The position numbers and the translations under genes were made by a program. A DNA stretch of 64,000 nt, from positions 558,001 through 622,000 of the forward strand of contig NZ_NPDQ01000002.1 of assembly GCF_002812125.1 (NCBI RefSeq), read 5' to 3'. The notes beneath the pieces are model-generated. The model was given only the letters and a program-made list of their open reading frames with translations. It had not been told where the DNA came from and made no database searches. This document shows, piece by piece, positions 36,277-45,806 of the stretch. Position 1 is the first letter of the stretch. The number at the start of each line of letters is the position of its first letter. Origin of the DNA: Leptospira brenneri (GTDB lineage Bacteria; Spirochaetota; Leptospiria; Leptospirales; Leptospiraceae).

Positions 36277-37647
36277 ATGGAAATAATCGGTCTCTTTCTC
36301 ATCTTCCTCCTCGTCTTTGTCAATGGTTTCTTCGTCGCAGCCGAATTTGCCATGGTCTCCATCCGGCCTTCTCGTCTTGAGGAGCTTGTCAAAGAAAACA
36401 GATCAATGGCTCTGATTACAAAAAAGGCCGTTTCCAAAATCGATGATATGTTATCGGTTTGCCAAGTGGGAATTACAGTAGCAAGTCTACTTCTCGGTTG
36501 GATCGGAGAAGCTTTGTTTGCAAGTGTTGTCTCTGGTTCCCTTCATATGTTTCATATCGAATTGGATCTAGTCACCATTCATAGCATTTCGATTGGAGTT
36601 TCTTTTACATTCATCACTTTACTGCATGTAATTTTAGGAGAGCTTGTTCCGAAAACTCTCGCCATTCAAAACACAGAATCGATTGCTCTCGGAGTTTCGG
36701 CTCCTATGTGGTTTTTTTATTATTTATTCTTTCCTGTAACATTCATTATGAACCGTCTTGCAGGTGGTATCTTAACTCTTTTCCGTTTGCAACGAACTGG
36801 TGATAAATATGTTCATTCAGCTGAAGAACTTATGATCATCATTGAAGAACAAAGGAAACAAGGTCGGATTGATAATGCAGAGATGCAACTCATCCAAAAG
36901 ACTTTTGATTTTTCGGAACATACTGCTAAAGATGTAATGACACATCGTCTTTCTATCATTGGAATTTCTCAAGAGTCAACAATAGACAAACTACTTCCTC
37001 TGATTGCCGAACATAGTTTTTCAAGATACCCGGTATACAATCAAACCTTAGATCGTATAGTTGGGATTGTTCACGTACAAAAGTATTTAAAATGGCAAGC
37101 GGCTCATCTTTCAGCCAAAGGCAAAAAAGAAAAAATCACGGTCATTATGGAAAAGGATTTTGTGAAGGTTCCTGAATCTATGTCCATTGAACGTGTGATG
37201 ACAAAACTCCGTGAGAAAAAACAACATATGGCAATTGTCATTGATGAATACGGTGGGGTTTCTGGTTTGCTTACGTTGGAAGATATCATTGAAGAATTTT
37301 TTGGTGAAATACGGGATGAAACAGACACCGATGAAGTGGATGTAACTTCCAAAAATAAAAAAACCAAAGCCATAACATTAGATGGAGAAACAGAGCTTTC
37401 TAGTTTGTCTGATATTTTAGAAGGGGAAGAGCCTTCGGATATGGAAGAAGTTCGGACCATCGCTGGTTATTTTATGGAAAAGAACGAAGATATGCCTAAA
37501 GAAGGTAGCATCGTTCAAATCAAAAAGGGAAGTCTTAAGGTAAAAAAAATGGAAGGCAATAAAATTATCTCCATTCTATTTACACCTAAATTGGAAGAAG
37601 ATAATGATTCCGAAATGGAAAGAGAACTCTCTTACGAGGACAGATAA
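36277..37647 (+). CDS. CorC/HlyC-family membrane protein (CNNM-like) with CBS pair
   Basis: 456 residues. A DUF21 membrane domain at about 1-195 has conserved VAAEFAMVS near residues 20-28 and GELVPKTLA in the middle. It is followed by two CBS domains at about 210-330, MTHRLSIIGISQESTI and VMTKLREKKQHMAIVIDEYGG among their signatures. The C-terminal CorC/HlyC domain (about 370-440) begins ITLDGETELSSL. These proteins are Mg2+/Co2+ transport or resistance factors (CorB/CorC); older 'hemolysin' names are misleading. The start of the following coaC gene is the base after its stop codon, so all three genes are likely in one operon. Confidence 0.87.
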   Translation: MEIIGLFLIFLLVFVNGFFVAAEFAMVSIRPSRLEELVKENRSMALITKKAVSKIDDMLSVCQVGITVASLLLGWIGEALFASVVSGSLHMFHIELDLVTIHSISIGVSFTFITLLHVILGELVPKTLAIQNTESIALGVSAPMWFFYYLFFPVTFIMNRLAGGILTLFRLQRTGDKYVHSAEELMIIIEEQRKQGRIDNAEMQLIQKTFDFSEHTAKDVMTHRLSIIGISQESTIDKLLPLIAEHSFSRYPVYNQTLDRIVGIVHVQKYLKWQAAHLSAKGKKEKITVIMEKDFVKVPESMSIERVMTKLREKKQHMAIVIDEYGGVSGLLTLEDIIEEFFGEIRDETDTDEVDVTSKNKKTKAITLDGETELSSLSDILEGEEPSDMEEVRTIAGYFMEKNEDMPKEGSIVQIKKGSLKVKKMEGNKIISILFTPKLEEDNDSEMERELSYEDR

Positions 37648-38178
37648 ATGAAAGAGATTGTGGTTGCTGTTTCAGGATCCATCGCTTCTTACAAAGCTTG
37701 TGATTTGGTAAGAGGACTTACCAAACAAGGGTATCCCGTTCGTGTGATTATGACTTCCAACGCCACTAAATTTGTTGGGAAAATTACTTTTGAAGCGTTA
37801 ACAGGAAAACCAGTCAGAGTAGATGAGTTTGATACGGGAATGGCTCATATCGAAATCAAAAACATTGCTTCTGTATTTGCTGTGGTTCCTGCTTCAGCCA
37901 ATATCATTGGGAAAATGGCAAATGGAATTGCTGATGATTTGGTGACTTCCACTTATCTTGCCTGCACCTCTCCTGTGTTAGTTGCTCCGTCAATGAATCC
38001 TGGAATGTATTTACACCCAGCTGTCCAAAGAAATTTAAAAACTCTGGAATCAGATGGGGTTACGATTGTTTCTCCTGACAAAGGAATTGTGGTTTGTGGG
38101 GATGAGGGATACGGTAAACTTGCGACTGTCGAATCCATCACCGAACAAATCATCAAACTTCATACTACCAATTCATGA
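37648..38178 (+). CDS. coaC: Phosphopantothenoylcysteine decarboxylase (CoaC domain as a separate gene)
   Basis: Flavoprotein that decarboxylates 4'-phosphopantothenoylcysteine in coenzyme A synthesis. 176 residues, equal to the CoaC half of the usual CoaBC fusion. Visible motifs: [17 protein letters not shown] (flavin region), the substrate-binding [18 protein letters not shown] block and the APSMNPGMY motif. The catalytic region around '[14 protein letters not shown]' is intact. Start ATG follows directly on the TAA of the CorC-like gene. Its TGA overlaps the ATG of coaB. Bacterial CoaB and CoaC are normally one polypeptide, so this is a split arrangement. Confidence 0.9.
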   Translation: MKEIVVAVSGSIASYKACDLVRGLTKQGYPVRVIMTSNATKFVGKITFEALTGKPVRVDEFDTGMAHIEIKNIASVFAVVPASANIIGKMANGIADDLVTSTYLACTSPVLVAPSMNPGMYLHPAVQRNLKTLESDGVTIVSPDKGIVVCGDEGYGKLATVESITEQIIKLHTTNS

Positions 38179-38852
38179 ATCTTAAATTCAAACGAGTGAT
38201 TGTCACTTCTGGCCCCACTAGGGAATGGATTGATCCAGTACGTTATATATCCAATGCTTCTTCGGGAAAGATGGGTTATGAAATTGCCACATCCTTTTTG
38301 AAGTATCCCGTTGAGGTCATCTACATCCATGGAAACACCTTGGAACGTTATTCCCAGGTTGATGGTGCCAAACGTAATATTGAAGTAGAAACAACCATCC
38401 AATTAAGGGATGCGGTTTTATCGGAAATTTCAAACGATAGTTTACTTGTGATGGCAGCAGCCCCTGCTGACTTTCGACCCATCATGACAGCCGAACATAA
38501 AATCAAAAAAGAAAAAACTTCGGAAGGAACGAAAGGGCTTCTTCTCGAGTTAGAAGAAAATCCAGATGTACTACAGCAAGTGACTGAGTATGTTACCGAA
38601 CACAAAATACAAAACTCATTTCGGGTTGGATTTGCTGCAGAAACAAGAGAATTGGAAACGTTCGCTAAAGACAAACTGATTCGAAAAGGATTACATTATA
38701 TTGTTGGCAACTATGTAGGAACGGGGAAAGGTTTTGGTGAAGTAGATTCAACTGTTCGTATTTTTAGTGTGAGTGGGCTTGTAAAAGAAATTGGCCCGTT
38801 ACCTAAAGAAAAAATTGCCGAAGAACTTGTGTCTTTCTTAGTGTCCGTTTGA
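38175..38852 (+). CDS. coaB: Phosphopantothenate--cysteine ligase (CoaB domain as a separate gene)
   Basis: Ligates cysteine to phosphopantothenate using CTP in most bacteria. 225 residues. The N-terminal [18 protein letters not shown] and [10 protein letters not shown] segments form the nucleotide site. The [10 protein letters not shown] motif and the C-terminal [10 protein letters not shown] and GFAAET blocks are as in CoaB. It starts in the 4-base overlap ATGA with coaC, giving coupled translation and a 1:1 ratio that would replace the fused enzyme. Its end overlaps the convergent DUF486 gene by 15 bases. Confidence 0.92.
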   Translation: MNLKFKRVIVTSGPTREWIDPVRYISNASSGKMGYEIATSFLKYPVEVIYIHGNTLERYSQVDGAKRNIEVETTIQLRDAVLSEISNDSLLVMAAAPADFRPIMTAEHKIKKEKTSEGTKGLLLELEENPDVLQQVTEYVTEHKIQNSFRVGFAAETRELETFAKDKLIRKGLHYIVGNYVGTGKGFGEVDSTVRIFSVSGLVKEIGPLPKEKIAEELVSFLVSV

Positions 38853-39194
38853 TTTGGTTCCAAATCCAAACGCAAAATATCCAGCAAGAAGGATGAGTCC
38901 AAAACTAACAATATAGTTCCATTTGATTTTTTCACCCAAAAAAACCGTGGCAAAGAGAATGAACACGAATATGGTGATCACTTCTTGGATGATTTTTAAT
39001 TGGAAACCTTCAAATTTATAAACTGTATATCCAATTCGATTTGCAGGAACCATCAATACATATTCAAAGAATGCAATTCCCCAAGAAAACAAAATGATAT
39101 AAAACACATTGTTTGACTTTACAAATTTCAAATGCCCATACCAAGCAAAGGTCATAAAAATATTGGAAAGTACAAGTAGAATGATGGTTAACAT
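38838..39194 (-). CDS. DUF486 family small membrane protein (DMT superfamily)
   Basis: 118 residues from the ATG at 39194 (MLTIILLVLSNIFMTF), the family length. Four membrane segments with the conserved MTFAWYGHLKF, SWGIAFFEYVLMVPANRIGY, QLKIIQEVITIFVFILFA and YFAFGF blocks. The family is a paired set of half-transporters of the drug/metabolite superfamily; substrate unknown. A longer frame starting at 39284 adds a non-family N-terminus and is rejected. The next gene, a sirtuin, is on the same strand 98 bases upstream. Confidence 0.8.
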   Translation of the reverse strand: MLTIILLVLSNIFMTFAWYGHLKFVKSNNVFYIILFSWGIAFFEYVLMVPANRIGYTVYKFEGFQLKIIQEVITIFVFILFATVFLGEKIKWNYIVSFGLILLAGYFAFGFGTKSNGH

Positions 39195-39292
39195 AAGATT
39201 CTCTGGATTCGTCTTTTCCCAATCGCTCTTTGGGAATGAATAACGATTTGAAAGATATTCAATTTTGATACCTTCTGATATCAAACTAAATA

Positions 39293-40048
39293 TTATTTTA
39301 AATTTACGTCTCCAAAAACTTCCTTAAAAATTTCAGGAAGAATTTCTCCTGATTTCCCGGCAAAATGAAGTTGTATGGAGGATGTGAGTGCGGTTGTTTC
39401 TGGATTGATTTCGATTCCGAGGGCTCCATTGCGAATGGCAGTCAGGGCAAGGTTGGCTGGAACCGATACGTTGGCACTGGTTCCCACAACAAAAACAACA
39501 TGCGCTTCTTTGCTTTGTTCCCAGGCTTTTGTGAGGAGTTTGCTATCGTAACTTTCTCCAAACCAAACAATGTCTGGTCGTAAAAGTGATTCGCAATTAG
39601 GACAATATTTTAGTCCTGGTTCGCTAATTCCATCTTCTCCTAAAAGAAATTTTTCACGACAGGTCGTACATCTTGCACGGAAAATATTGCCATGAATTTC
39701 TAGAAGGTTTTGGCTCCCTGCCCGAGGATGGAGTCCATCTACATTTTGGGTAATTACCTTTACTGTCTGTGGTATTGATTGCCAGTTTGCAATTGTTAGG
39801 TGTCCGTCGTTGGGTTTGGCTTCAAAACAAATTTTTCGTCTCCAGTCATACCAATCCCAAACTACTTCTGGGTGGCTGGCAAAAGCTTCTGGTGTGGCAA
39901 GTTCTTCGGCTTTGTAAGTTTTCCAATACCCACCTTCACCACGAAAGGTTGGAATTCCACTTTCGCTAGAGATACCTGCACCCGTAAGGAACAAGATATT
40001 CTTTGCAGAACGGATTCGCTGGATCACTTCAGGTGAAAGAAGACTCAT
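39293..40048 (-). CDS. cobB: NAD-dependent protein deacylase, sirtuin class III type
   Basis: 251-residue sirtuin. NAD-binding GAGISSESGIPTFR at about 23-36 and TQNVDGLH at 100-107, catalytic H119 in EIHGN, zinc cysteines C127, C130, C149 and C152, and GTSANVSVPANL near 190-201. The YDWR element at residues 67-70 gives Tyr67 and Arg70, the pair that in SIRT5-like enzymes recognises succinyl or malonyl groups. So desuccinylation is as likely as deacetylation. It acts on cytoplasmic protein lysines. No operon partners are evident, as the DUF486 gene lies 98 bases downstream on the same strand. Confidence 0.88.
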   Translation of the reverse strand: MSLLSPEVIQRIRSAKNILFLTGAGISSESGIPTFRGEGGYWKTYKAEELATPEAFASHPEVVWDWYDWRRKICFEAKPNDGHLTIANWQSIPQTVKVITQNVDGLHPRAGSQNLLEIHGNIFRARCTTCREKFLLGEDGISEPGLKYCPNCESLLRPDIVWFGESYDSKLLTKAWEQSKEAHVVFVVGTSANVSVPANLALTAIRNGALGIEINPETTALTSSIQLHFAGKSGEILPEIFKEVFGDVNLK

Positions 40049-40122
40049 TTATCTGATCATTCTAACAAAAAGGGTAAAAAATTAAATCGGAAAATAATCT
40101 AGAAAAAGAAAACTGGTAGTCA

Positions 40123-41280
40123 ATGGCTAACCATTGGGAAGAAATCCAAAAAAAACTCGATTCCATTCGCGAGAAACAATTGTTTCGAGAAACAAAGACC
40201 TATCAGGGAATTGATTTTTGTTCGAATGATTATATGGGACTTGCAACTAATCCCAGTATGTTGGAGTTCTTCCAATCAAAAAAGGATATTTACCCTTTTG
40301 GGTCCACCGCTTCCAGGTTGGTCCGAGGAAATACTGGGTCCATGGATCAATTTGAATCGGAGTTTGCCAAGTTTGTCGAAGGTGAGGCTGCTCTTCTGGT
40401 ATCCACTGGTTTTACTGCTAACTTTGGACTTTTGGATTCGATTGCTGCTCCCGACTGTTATCTGTTTACTGATCGACTGAATCATGCTTCTATCTTAGAT
40501 GGGATTCGTATCTCCGGAGCACAGAAAAAATACTATCACCATTTGGATTTAGTCCATTTACGTTCTTTGTTAGAGAAAGTGGACGCGGAAGATCCACTTC
40601 ATAAAAAAAAGCGAATCGTAGTCACTGAAACATTATTTAGTATGGATGGTGATTCTCCTGATTTAAAAACCTTATTATCTTTAAAAAAAGAATTTGGTTT
40701 TGTTCTTGTTTTAGATGAAGCCCATGCCTTTGGGATTTATGGTGAAGAAGGGAAGGGGTTAGTCTTTCGTGATCTCACTTTATCTGAAATCCAATCCATT
40801 GATTACCGAGTGTATACTTTGGGAAAATCTTTAGGACTGGAAGGTGGAATTATCGTCACAAAAAAAATAGGCCGAGACCATTTAGTGAATGTGATGCGGT
40901 CGTTTATTTTTTCTACGGCACCACTTCCCATGATTTCGAAACTTGCTTCCTATTCTCTCAAACTCCTTAGTTCGATGGACAAAGAAAGGGAAGATTTATT
41001 AAAAATTGCCGAATCGCTAAAAAGTTCTTTAGTGAGAAATGGGTTTTCCATCACTGAGTCCACTTCCCATATCATTCCTCTCCTTCTTGAAACTGAGAAA
41101 GAAGCCTTGTTTTATGCTACCGGATTACAAGAAAAAGGATTGGATGTTAGAGCGATTCGACCACCAACAGTTCCGACTCCCAGGTTACGAATTAGTTTGA
41201 ACGCCAAAATAAAGTTAAACGACATTGACCGTTTGGTAGAGGAACTCATTTTAGTTAGAGAGAAATGGCGTTCTCTCTAA
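40123..41280 (+). CDS. bioF: 8-amino-7-oxononanoate synthase (BioF family)
   Basis: PLP enzyme of the alpha-oxoamine synthase family, 385 residues. It joins pimeloyl-CoA or pimeloyl-ACP with alanine in biotin synthesis. Family blocks: NDYMGLATNP at about 35-44, STASRLVRGN (61-70) and D198/H201 in LDEAHAFGIYGEEG. The PLP lysine is K235 in YTLGKSLGLEGG, and RAIRPPTVP is near the C-terminus. A glycine C-acetyltransferase (KBL) is similar and not excluded, but the length and RPPTVP motif favour BioF. It stands alone, divergent from the sirtuin. Confidence 0.82.
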   Translation: MANHWEEIQKKLDSIREKQLFRETKTYQGIDFCSNDYMGLATNPSMLEFFQSKKDIYPFGSTASRLVRGNTGSMDQFESEFAKFVEGEAALLVSTGFTANFGLLDSIAAPDCYLFTDRLNHASILDGIRISGAQKKYYHHLDLVHLRSLLEKVDAEDPLHKKKRIVVTETLFSMDGDSPDLKTLLSLKKEFGFVLVLDEAHAFGIYGEEGKGLVFRDLTLSEIQSIDYRVYTLGKSLGLEGGIIVTKKIGRDHLVNVMRSFIFSTAPLPMISKLASYSLKLLSSMDKEREDLLKIAESLKSSLVRNGFSITESTSHIIPLLLETEKEALFYATGLQEKGLDVRAIRPPTVPTPRLRISLNAKIKLNDIDRLVEELILVREKWRSL

Positions 41281-41308
41281 CTAATTCTATTTCTCAAAAT
41301 TAAAGAAT

Positions 41309-41890
41309 TTAGGATTCTTCTTCGAGTTTACGGATTTTATCTTTGATTTGATCGGTAGTGGCTTTTAGATCATCGGACTTTGTTTTTTGGTCTGTAACGA
41401 CGGCTCCGCGGCTTTTTTTGGTTCCGTATTTATAAATTCCAAATAACCCGAAAACGCCTAACGCAAATAAGGTGAAATTGATCCAAGTTCCATCGGGTTG
41501 TGCTAAAATTTTGGGGCCAAATCCATAAACGATCGAATCCACCATCCCTTGGTTTCCGTTTTCTTGAAACATCACGACAATGGGATCTTGTAAAACAGAA
41601 TTCCCAAAACCATTTTCCATTTTAGAAATGATTTCCTCTTCCTTCATTCCGTCTTTGATTCGGTTTTCAATAAAGGTTTTTAGGTAACTGGAGGCAGCAC
41701 ACATATTGAAAGAACAAGACTGGATGGGAAGACTTGGCAAACAAATACAACGAATTTGTTCTGTTACTTTAAGGAAGGTTTGGATTTGGCCTTCCTCTTT
41801 CAGATTGGTAGTTGTTTTTTGAGCCAATAAAAGGGTTGGAAACAAAAAACATAATCCAATTAAAAAGAGTTTGGGAAAACGTCGGTTCAT
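41309..41890 (-). CDS. CcmH-like cytochrome c biogenesis protein
   Basis: 193 residues from the ATG at 41890, which gives a signal peptide (MNRRFPKLFLIGLCFLFPTLLLA). The CcmH N-terminal domain is recognisable through VTEQIRCICLPSLPIQSC and the later IENRIKDGMKEEEIISKMENGFG. The usual LRCxxCQ redox pair is replaced by C-x-C plus later cysteines (RCIC, C, C), so thiol chemistry may differ. A membrane segment near the C-terminus (TLFALGVFGLFGIYKY) and a charged tail follow. The gene comes just after ccmF on the same strand and completes a ccmEFH operon. Confidence 0.72.
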   Translation of the reverse strand: MNRRFPKLFLIGLCFLFPTLLLAQKTTTNLKEEGQIQTFLKVTEQIRCICLPSLPIQSCSFNMCAASSYLKTFIENRIKDGMKEEEIISKMENGFGNSVLQDPIVVMFQENGNQGMVDSIVYGFGPKILAQPDGTWINFTLFALGVFGLFGIYKYGTKKSRGAVVTDQKTKSDDLKATTDQIKDKIRKLEEES

Positions 41891-41909
41891 AAATTGTAAT
41901 CTGGACACT

Positions 41910-44108
41910 TTAACCAACCGCCTTCTTTTTCTTTTCGCCAATAGGTAAAAGTAAAAATATCCCTGTTAAAAAATAGAGTAAAGATCCAATCCAAATGAGT
42001 TTTACAAGTGGATTCACCCAAACCTCTAAGTTCGCCACAATTTGTCTTGGGAAGTTAAGAAAGAATTTTAATTTATCCATTTCACTTCCAGGAGTGAAAT
42101 AATACTGCATAAACATCAACGGAAGGTCTGGATTTTCTGATTTAAGGTCTGAGGTTTCGATGGCACCAAGTTGGATATAAAAATCTTCTTTGGCCATAGA
42201 AAGGATCGCAGGTTCACTTGTTGGAATATGTGTTTCAAAATCTCCTGTTAGGTGGGAGATCTGTGGATAGAATCTACGTTCTGTAGCTAGTTCAGCAAGT
42301 TTATCTGTCCCTCGAAAGATAGAGTAGGTTCCCTCTTGAGAAACAATTACGTTTTGAATGTTTGGTTCCCCACCAAGTCCAGAGATTAAAACCGGTTTGA
42401 GTTTCAGAGTGGACGCTTCAATTTGATACCCACCAATCATGGCTTTGTCTATAGATTGGTATACAATTTCTTCTGATGTCGGTGGTTGGAGTTCATAAAA
42501 GAAACGAACAGATGTATTGATTTTAAATGCATTCCCCGCATATCCAATAAAGATGAGAACGAGTGAAAAATGTACTAAATACCCACCATACCGGCGTTTG
42601 TTTTTGAGTAACATCCGGTATCCGGCCACAAAAAGATTTTCGTTTTGAAATTCTTCTCTACGTGCTCTGATTCCTCTGTAATACTCTTGGATGATCCCAG
42701 AAATGGTGAACACACCGATAGCAACTGTTAGAACCGAATACACTTCTGCGAGGATATCCCCATACTTACTATCTGGTTTAGTAAAGTTTTGCGAATAAAA
42801 AAGGATGTATAGTCCACCACCGATGATTCCAGCGATAAAGGGTTTTAGGAGTGTGGAAAAAAATACAGCTCCGGCACCTTTTCTCCAAGCAAGAAGGGGA
42901 GCCGCACCCATCAATAACAAAAGAAAAATTCCAGCAGGAACTCCCCAAGAATTAAACCAAGGCGCTTTGAATTCCTTTCCATAAAGAAGTGGAGAAAAGA
43001 CACCTAACAAGATAGCAGCTGTAGAAAGAACAAGTAAAAAGTTGTTTAAAAGGAAACTTCCTTCTTTGGAAGTGATGGCTTCTAAATTTCTTTCTGGTGT
43101 GAGATGTTTTCTTCTATAAATTACAAAACCAGTAAAGAAAAGAAAACTACCAATGATATAAATGATAAAAGGAGTTCCAATGGTTGATTTGGAAAAACTA
43201 TGGGGACCTTCTAAAACTCCGGAACGAGTGATCCAAGTTCCAAGCAAACTAAAGTGAAAGGCAAGGATCACAAGTAACATATTCCAGAACTTTAACATTC
43301 CTCTTCGTTCTTGGATGACAACAGAATGCACAAAGGCACTGGTAAGAAGCCATGGCATGAGGGAAGCATTTTCTACTGGATCCCATGCCCAATACCCACC
43401 CCAACCTAACTCTTCATAGGCCCATTTTGATCCGAGTAAAATTCCTGTTCCGAGAAAGAACCATGAAAACAAAGTCCATTTACGAATGAACTTCATCCAA
43501 TCTTCAGAAAGTTGGCCTGACACAAGAGCAGACATGGCAATGGCAAAAGGAATCGATATACTCACATAACCAATGTAAAGGATAGGTGGATGTATGATCA
43601 TCGCCCAATGTTGGAGAAGAGGGTTTAGGCCCCGGCCTGCGGCTGCTTCGGGAACAAATTCACGAAATGGTTGTGCATCTCCATAAAAAACAGCAAGGAA
43701 AGAAAAAAATCCAGAAAGAACTGCAAGGATGAGATTCATCATCGGAATTCGATCTGCAATGGACTTACGGGTTTGCCATAATACAATAAAGGTAAATACG
43801 TTAAGAATTAAATTCCAAAATAATAAACTTCCAGAAGACCCTGACCAGATGGATGTCATTTTGTAAAACAGAGGTAGGTGTTCGCTTGAATGCATCACCA
43901 CATAATAGTTGCTATAGTCAGATCTAACAAGTTGTGTGAGTAAAACGGTAAAAGTAAGGACAATGACAAAAGGATTTGTCATTAGAGCCAAACGACCGAG
44001 TTCGATCGCTTTTCTTTCTTGTTTATAAATTCCGTAGATGGTTTGTAATACGGAAAAAATTAAAATGGCGAGAGAGGCAGAGAGAAGGACGGTTCCTAAA
44101 TTATTCAT
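41910..44108 (-). CDS. ccmF: Cytochrome c haem lyase subunit CcmF
   Basis: 732 residues, polytopic inner-membrane protein with about 14 membrane segments. The haem-handling WWD motif is present as WGGYWAWDPVENASLMPWL, and periplasmic histidines occur as in CcmF (HWAMIIHPP, and TSAFVHS). CcmF takes haem from CcmE and attaches it to the CxxCH of apocytochrome c in the periplasm. It starts in a 4-base overlap with ccmE and is followed by the CcmH-like gene, so the three are one operon. CcmC and the ABC parts (CcmAB) are not in the window. Confidence 0.92.
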   Translation of the reverse strand: MNNLGTVLLSASLAILIFSVLQTIYGIYKQERKAIELGRLALMTNPFVIVLTFTVLLTQLVRSDYSNYYVVMHSSEHLPLFYKMTSIWSGSSGSLLFWNLILNVFTFIVLWQTRKSIADRIPMMNLILAVLSGFFSFLAVFYGDAQPFREFVPEAAAGRGLNPLLQHWAMIIHPPILYIGYVSISIPFAIAMSALVSGQLSEDWMKFIRKWTLFSWFFLGTGILLGSKWAYEELGWGGYWAWDPVENASLMPWLLTSAFVHSVVIQERRGMLKFWNMLLVILAFHFSLLGTWITRSGVLEGPHSFSKSTIGTPFIIYIIGSFLFFTGFVIYRRKHLTPERNLEAITSKEGSFLLNNFLLVLSTAAILLGVFSPLLYGKEFKAPWFNSWGVPAGIFLLLLMGAAPLLAWRKGAGAVFFSTLLKPFIAGIIGGGLYILFYSQNFTKPDSKYGDILAEVYSVLTVAIGVFTISGIIQEYYRGIRARREEFQNENLFVAGYRMLLKNKRRYGGYLVHFSLVLIFIGYAGNAFKINTSVRFFYELQPPTSEEIVYQSIDKAMIGGYQIEASTLKLKPVLISGLGGEPNIQNVIVSQEGTYSIFRGTDKLAELATERRFYPQISHLTGDFETHIPTSEPAILSMAKEDFYIQLGAIETSDLKSENPDLPLMFMQYYFTPGSEMDKLKFFLNFPRQIVANLEVWVNPLVKLIWIGSLLYFLTGIFLLLPIGEKKKKAVG

Positions 44109-44497
44109 TTTTCCTCAGCGTATCCCGCTTCATATTTGGAAGCACATTTTGCTTCCACGTGAGAGGCAACAAGAACCCCTCGTTCTAACTTTCCGTCCAC
44201 TCGAGCCCTTGTCCCTTCCTTGAAGGCATCTGGCAAAAGAGTGGCTCCTGTAAAATAAACAGGAATGATTTGGTCATTTAGCTCCAAATCAAATTTGGCT
44301 TTTTTTCCTTCGCGAACAAGACTTCCCACTTTCACAAATCCTCGAACCCGAAGGTTTTGGTCTGAATATTTTGTAGGGTTTGCGGCAAGTTCAGAGGCAT
44401 CCAAAAGGAGATAGGATGTTTCCTGGGAGGAGAAAAAAGCGATCCCTCCAAGGGAGAGTCCAATGAGAAATAAAAGAGTTAAAAACTTACGATTCAT
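44105..44497 (-). CDS. ccmE: Haem chaperone CcmE, cysteine-ligand type
   Basis: 130 residues. One N-terminal membrane anchor (LTLLFLIGLSLGGIAFF) and a periplasmic OB-fold domain: ENLRVRGFVKVGSL-type strand, then VYFTGATLLPDAF. The covalent haem site in classic CcmE is HxxxY. Here the corresponding segment is C118-ASK-Y122 in EAKCASKYEAGY, the CxxxY form known from Desulfovibrio and archaea, in which Cys replaces His. This marks the Ccm system of this organism as the variant sometimes called system I*. It starts the operon and is followed by ccmF. Confidence 0.88.
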   Translation of the reverse strand: MNRKFLTLLFLIGLSLGGIAFFSSQETSYLLLDASELAANPTKYSDQNLRVRGFVKVGSLVREGKKAKFDLELNDQIIPVYFTGATLLPDAFKEGTRARVDGKLERGVLVASHVEAKCASKYEAGYAEEK

Positions 44498-44597
44498 AAT
44501 TCATTCTTTAGACGGATTCCCGCCTTTCCTCTAGCCTCTCTGATTGCAGGTTTCGGTCAAACAAAAAGGTCATAAAAATAAGGCAGATTTGGAAGCG

Positions 44598-45374
44598 TTA
44601 TAAATAGGATTTGGCACGATATACGAAATATCCCACCCATTCTTTGATCGCCATTGTGGTTTGCTCTAAAAATCCTGCAGAAGGAATGTAGAGTTCAAAA
44701 GCCCCTGATTGTAGATTGGTGGCGCGGTAGTCTGTCGGATAGGGAACAAAAGAGATTTCTTGTTTTTCAAAACATCCTGCGGCTCGTTTCATATGGAAGG
44801 CAGAGGTGATGAGAATGCTCGAGTTTAATTTATTTTCAGCTAAGAGTTTCTTTGTTTCCACTGCGTTCTCATAGGTGTTCCGGGACTTGTTTTCCCAAAT
44901 TAAATCTTTTTCGGGAACTCCTAGATCCAAAAACAATTCTTTTGCAAGGTCTGCTTCTTTATAAACATCTGCAAAGAGAAGCCCTGATCCACCGGTAAAT
45001 AAGATTTTTTTCACTTTCCCTGCTTTGTAGATTCGCACAGCATCTGTTAGCCTGTCTGCTGAATCACTGAGCTCAGGTCTACCGGGGTGAGCGGAAATGG
45101 TTTGGATCATTCCACCCAATACAATCGCTACCTCGGCTTTCGGAAGGTCCTTAATGGATATGGGAGGAAAGTCTTTTTCCAAAGATTGAACAAGGAAGTT
45201 GGCAACAAAGGCATTCGAGGCCAGATATAAAAACAAAATGATTTGGAAGAGTCGAAATTTTCCATGTCCTGATTTTGTTTTGAATAGAAGTAAGATCGCT
45301 AAAAGAAAAAAAACAGGCAAAGGGTAAAGTAGGACGGTACCAAATTTGGAGAGTGTAAAGAAAATAGAATCCAT
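44598..45374 (-). CDS. ElyC/SanA/YdcF family membrane protein (DUF218)
   Basis: 258 residues. Two N-terminal membrane segments (about 10-28 and 42-58) precede a DUF218 domain. Its features are AIVLGGMIQTI at about 86-96, LTDAVRIYKAGKVKKILFTGGSG, a later ENKSRNTYENAVETKKLL block and ILITSAFHMKRA. The order and 258-residue length match ElyC, which in E. coli helps cell-envelope carrier metabolism and stress. Biochemical activity is not settled for the family. It sits between the ccm operon and a small unknown gene. Confidence 0.8.
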   Translation of the reverse strand: MDSIFFTLSKFGTVLLYPLPVFFLLAILLLFKTKSGHGKFRLFQIILFLYLASNAFVANFLVQSLEKDFPPISIKDLPKAEVAIVLGGMIQTISAHPGRPELSDSADRLTDAVRIYKAGKVKKILFTGGSGLLFADVYKEADLAKELFLDLGVPEKDLIWENKSRNTYENAVETKKLLAENKLNSSILITSAFHMKRAAGCFEKQEISFVPYPTDYRATNLQSGAFELYIPSAGFLEQTTMAIKEWVGYFVYRAKSYL

Positions 45375-45404
45375 GGGGATAAGGATCTATAAGCGATAAA
45401 AATC

Positions 45405-45806
45405 TTACCAGTCTAAATCAGGGCCGAGAACGCCAATCCCACTCCCCCAATACTGAGAAGGATGAGGATACCGTACCGAGATTCCAAAAGGGGAACGAGA
45501 ATATTTCCAATCGCGGGCAATTTGTTTTCGTTTATGAATTTGTTCTTCGGGAGTGGAGGATTCTACTTGGTTTAGGTATTGTTTGGTGAGTTCGACCCAT
45601 TCTTTGATGGCAGCAGGATTTTGTTTTTTTAAGTCTTGGATTAAAATTCGAAGTTCGAATTCTGCATCTTCTCTAAGATCTCTAGCTATTTCAGAAACTT
45701 CCGCATTGGCTCCAAAAACTGTTTCACTCCCTTCCGTACGATCTACTGTATCACGCCATTTTGCATAGGCTATCATTAGATCTTTTGTCTCATCATACCT
45801 AAACAT
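45405..45806 (-). CDS. Hypothetical protein
   Basis: 133 residues, not recognised. The first 95 residues look helical and charged (EVSEIARDLREDAEFELRILIQDLKK, then KEWVELTKQYLNQVE); the rest is Pro/Gly-rich (RYPHPSQYWGSGIGVLGPDLDW) without signal peptide or membrane segment. It lies 30 bases upstream of the ElyC-like gene on the same strand and divergent from the metallo-hydrolase gene. No function can be proposed. Confidence 0.6.
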   Translation of the reverse strand: MFRYDETKDLMIAYAKWRDTVDRTEGSETVFGANAEVSEIARDLREDAEFELRILIQDLKKQNPAAIKEWVELTKQYLNQVESSTPEEQIHKRKQIARDWKYSRSPFGISVRYPHPSQYWGSGIGVLGPDLDW

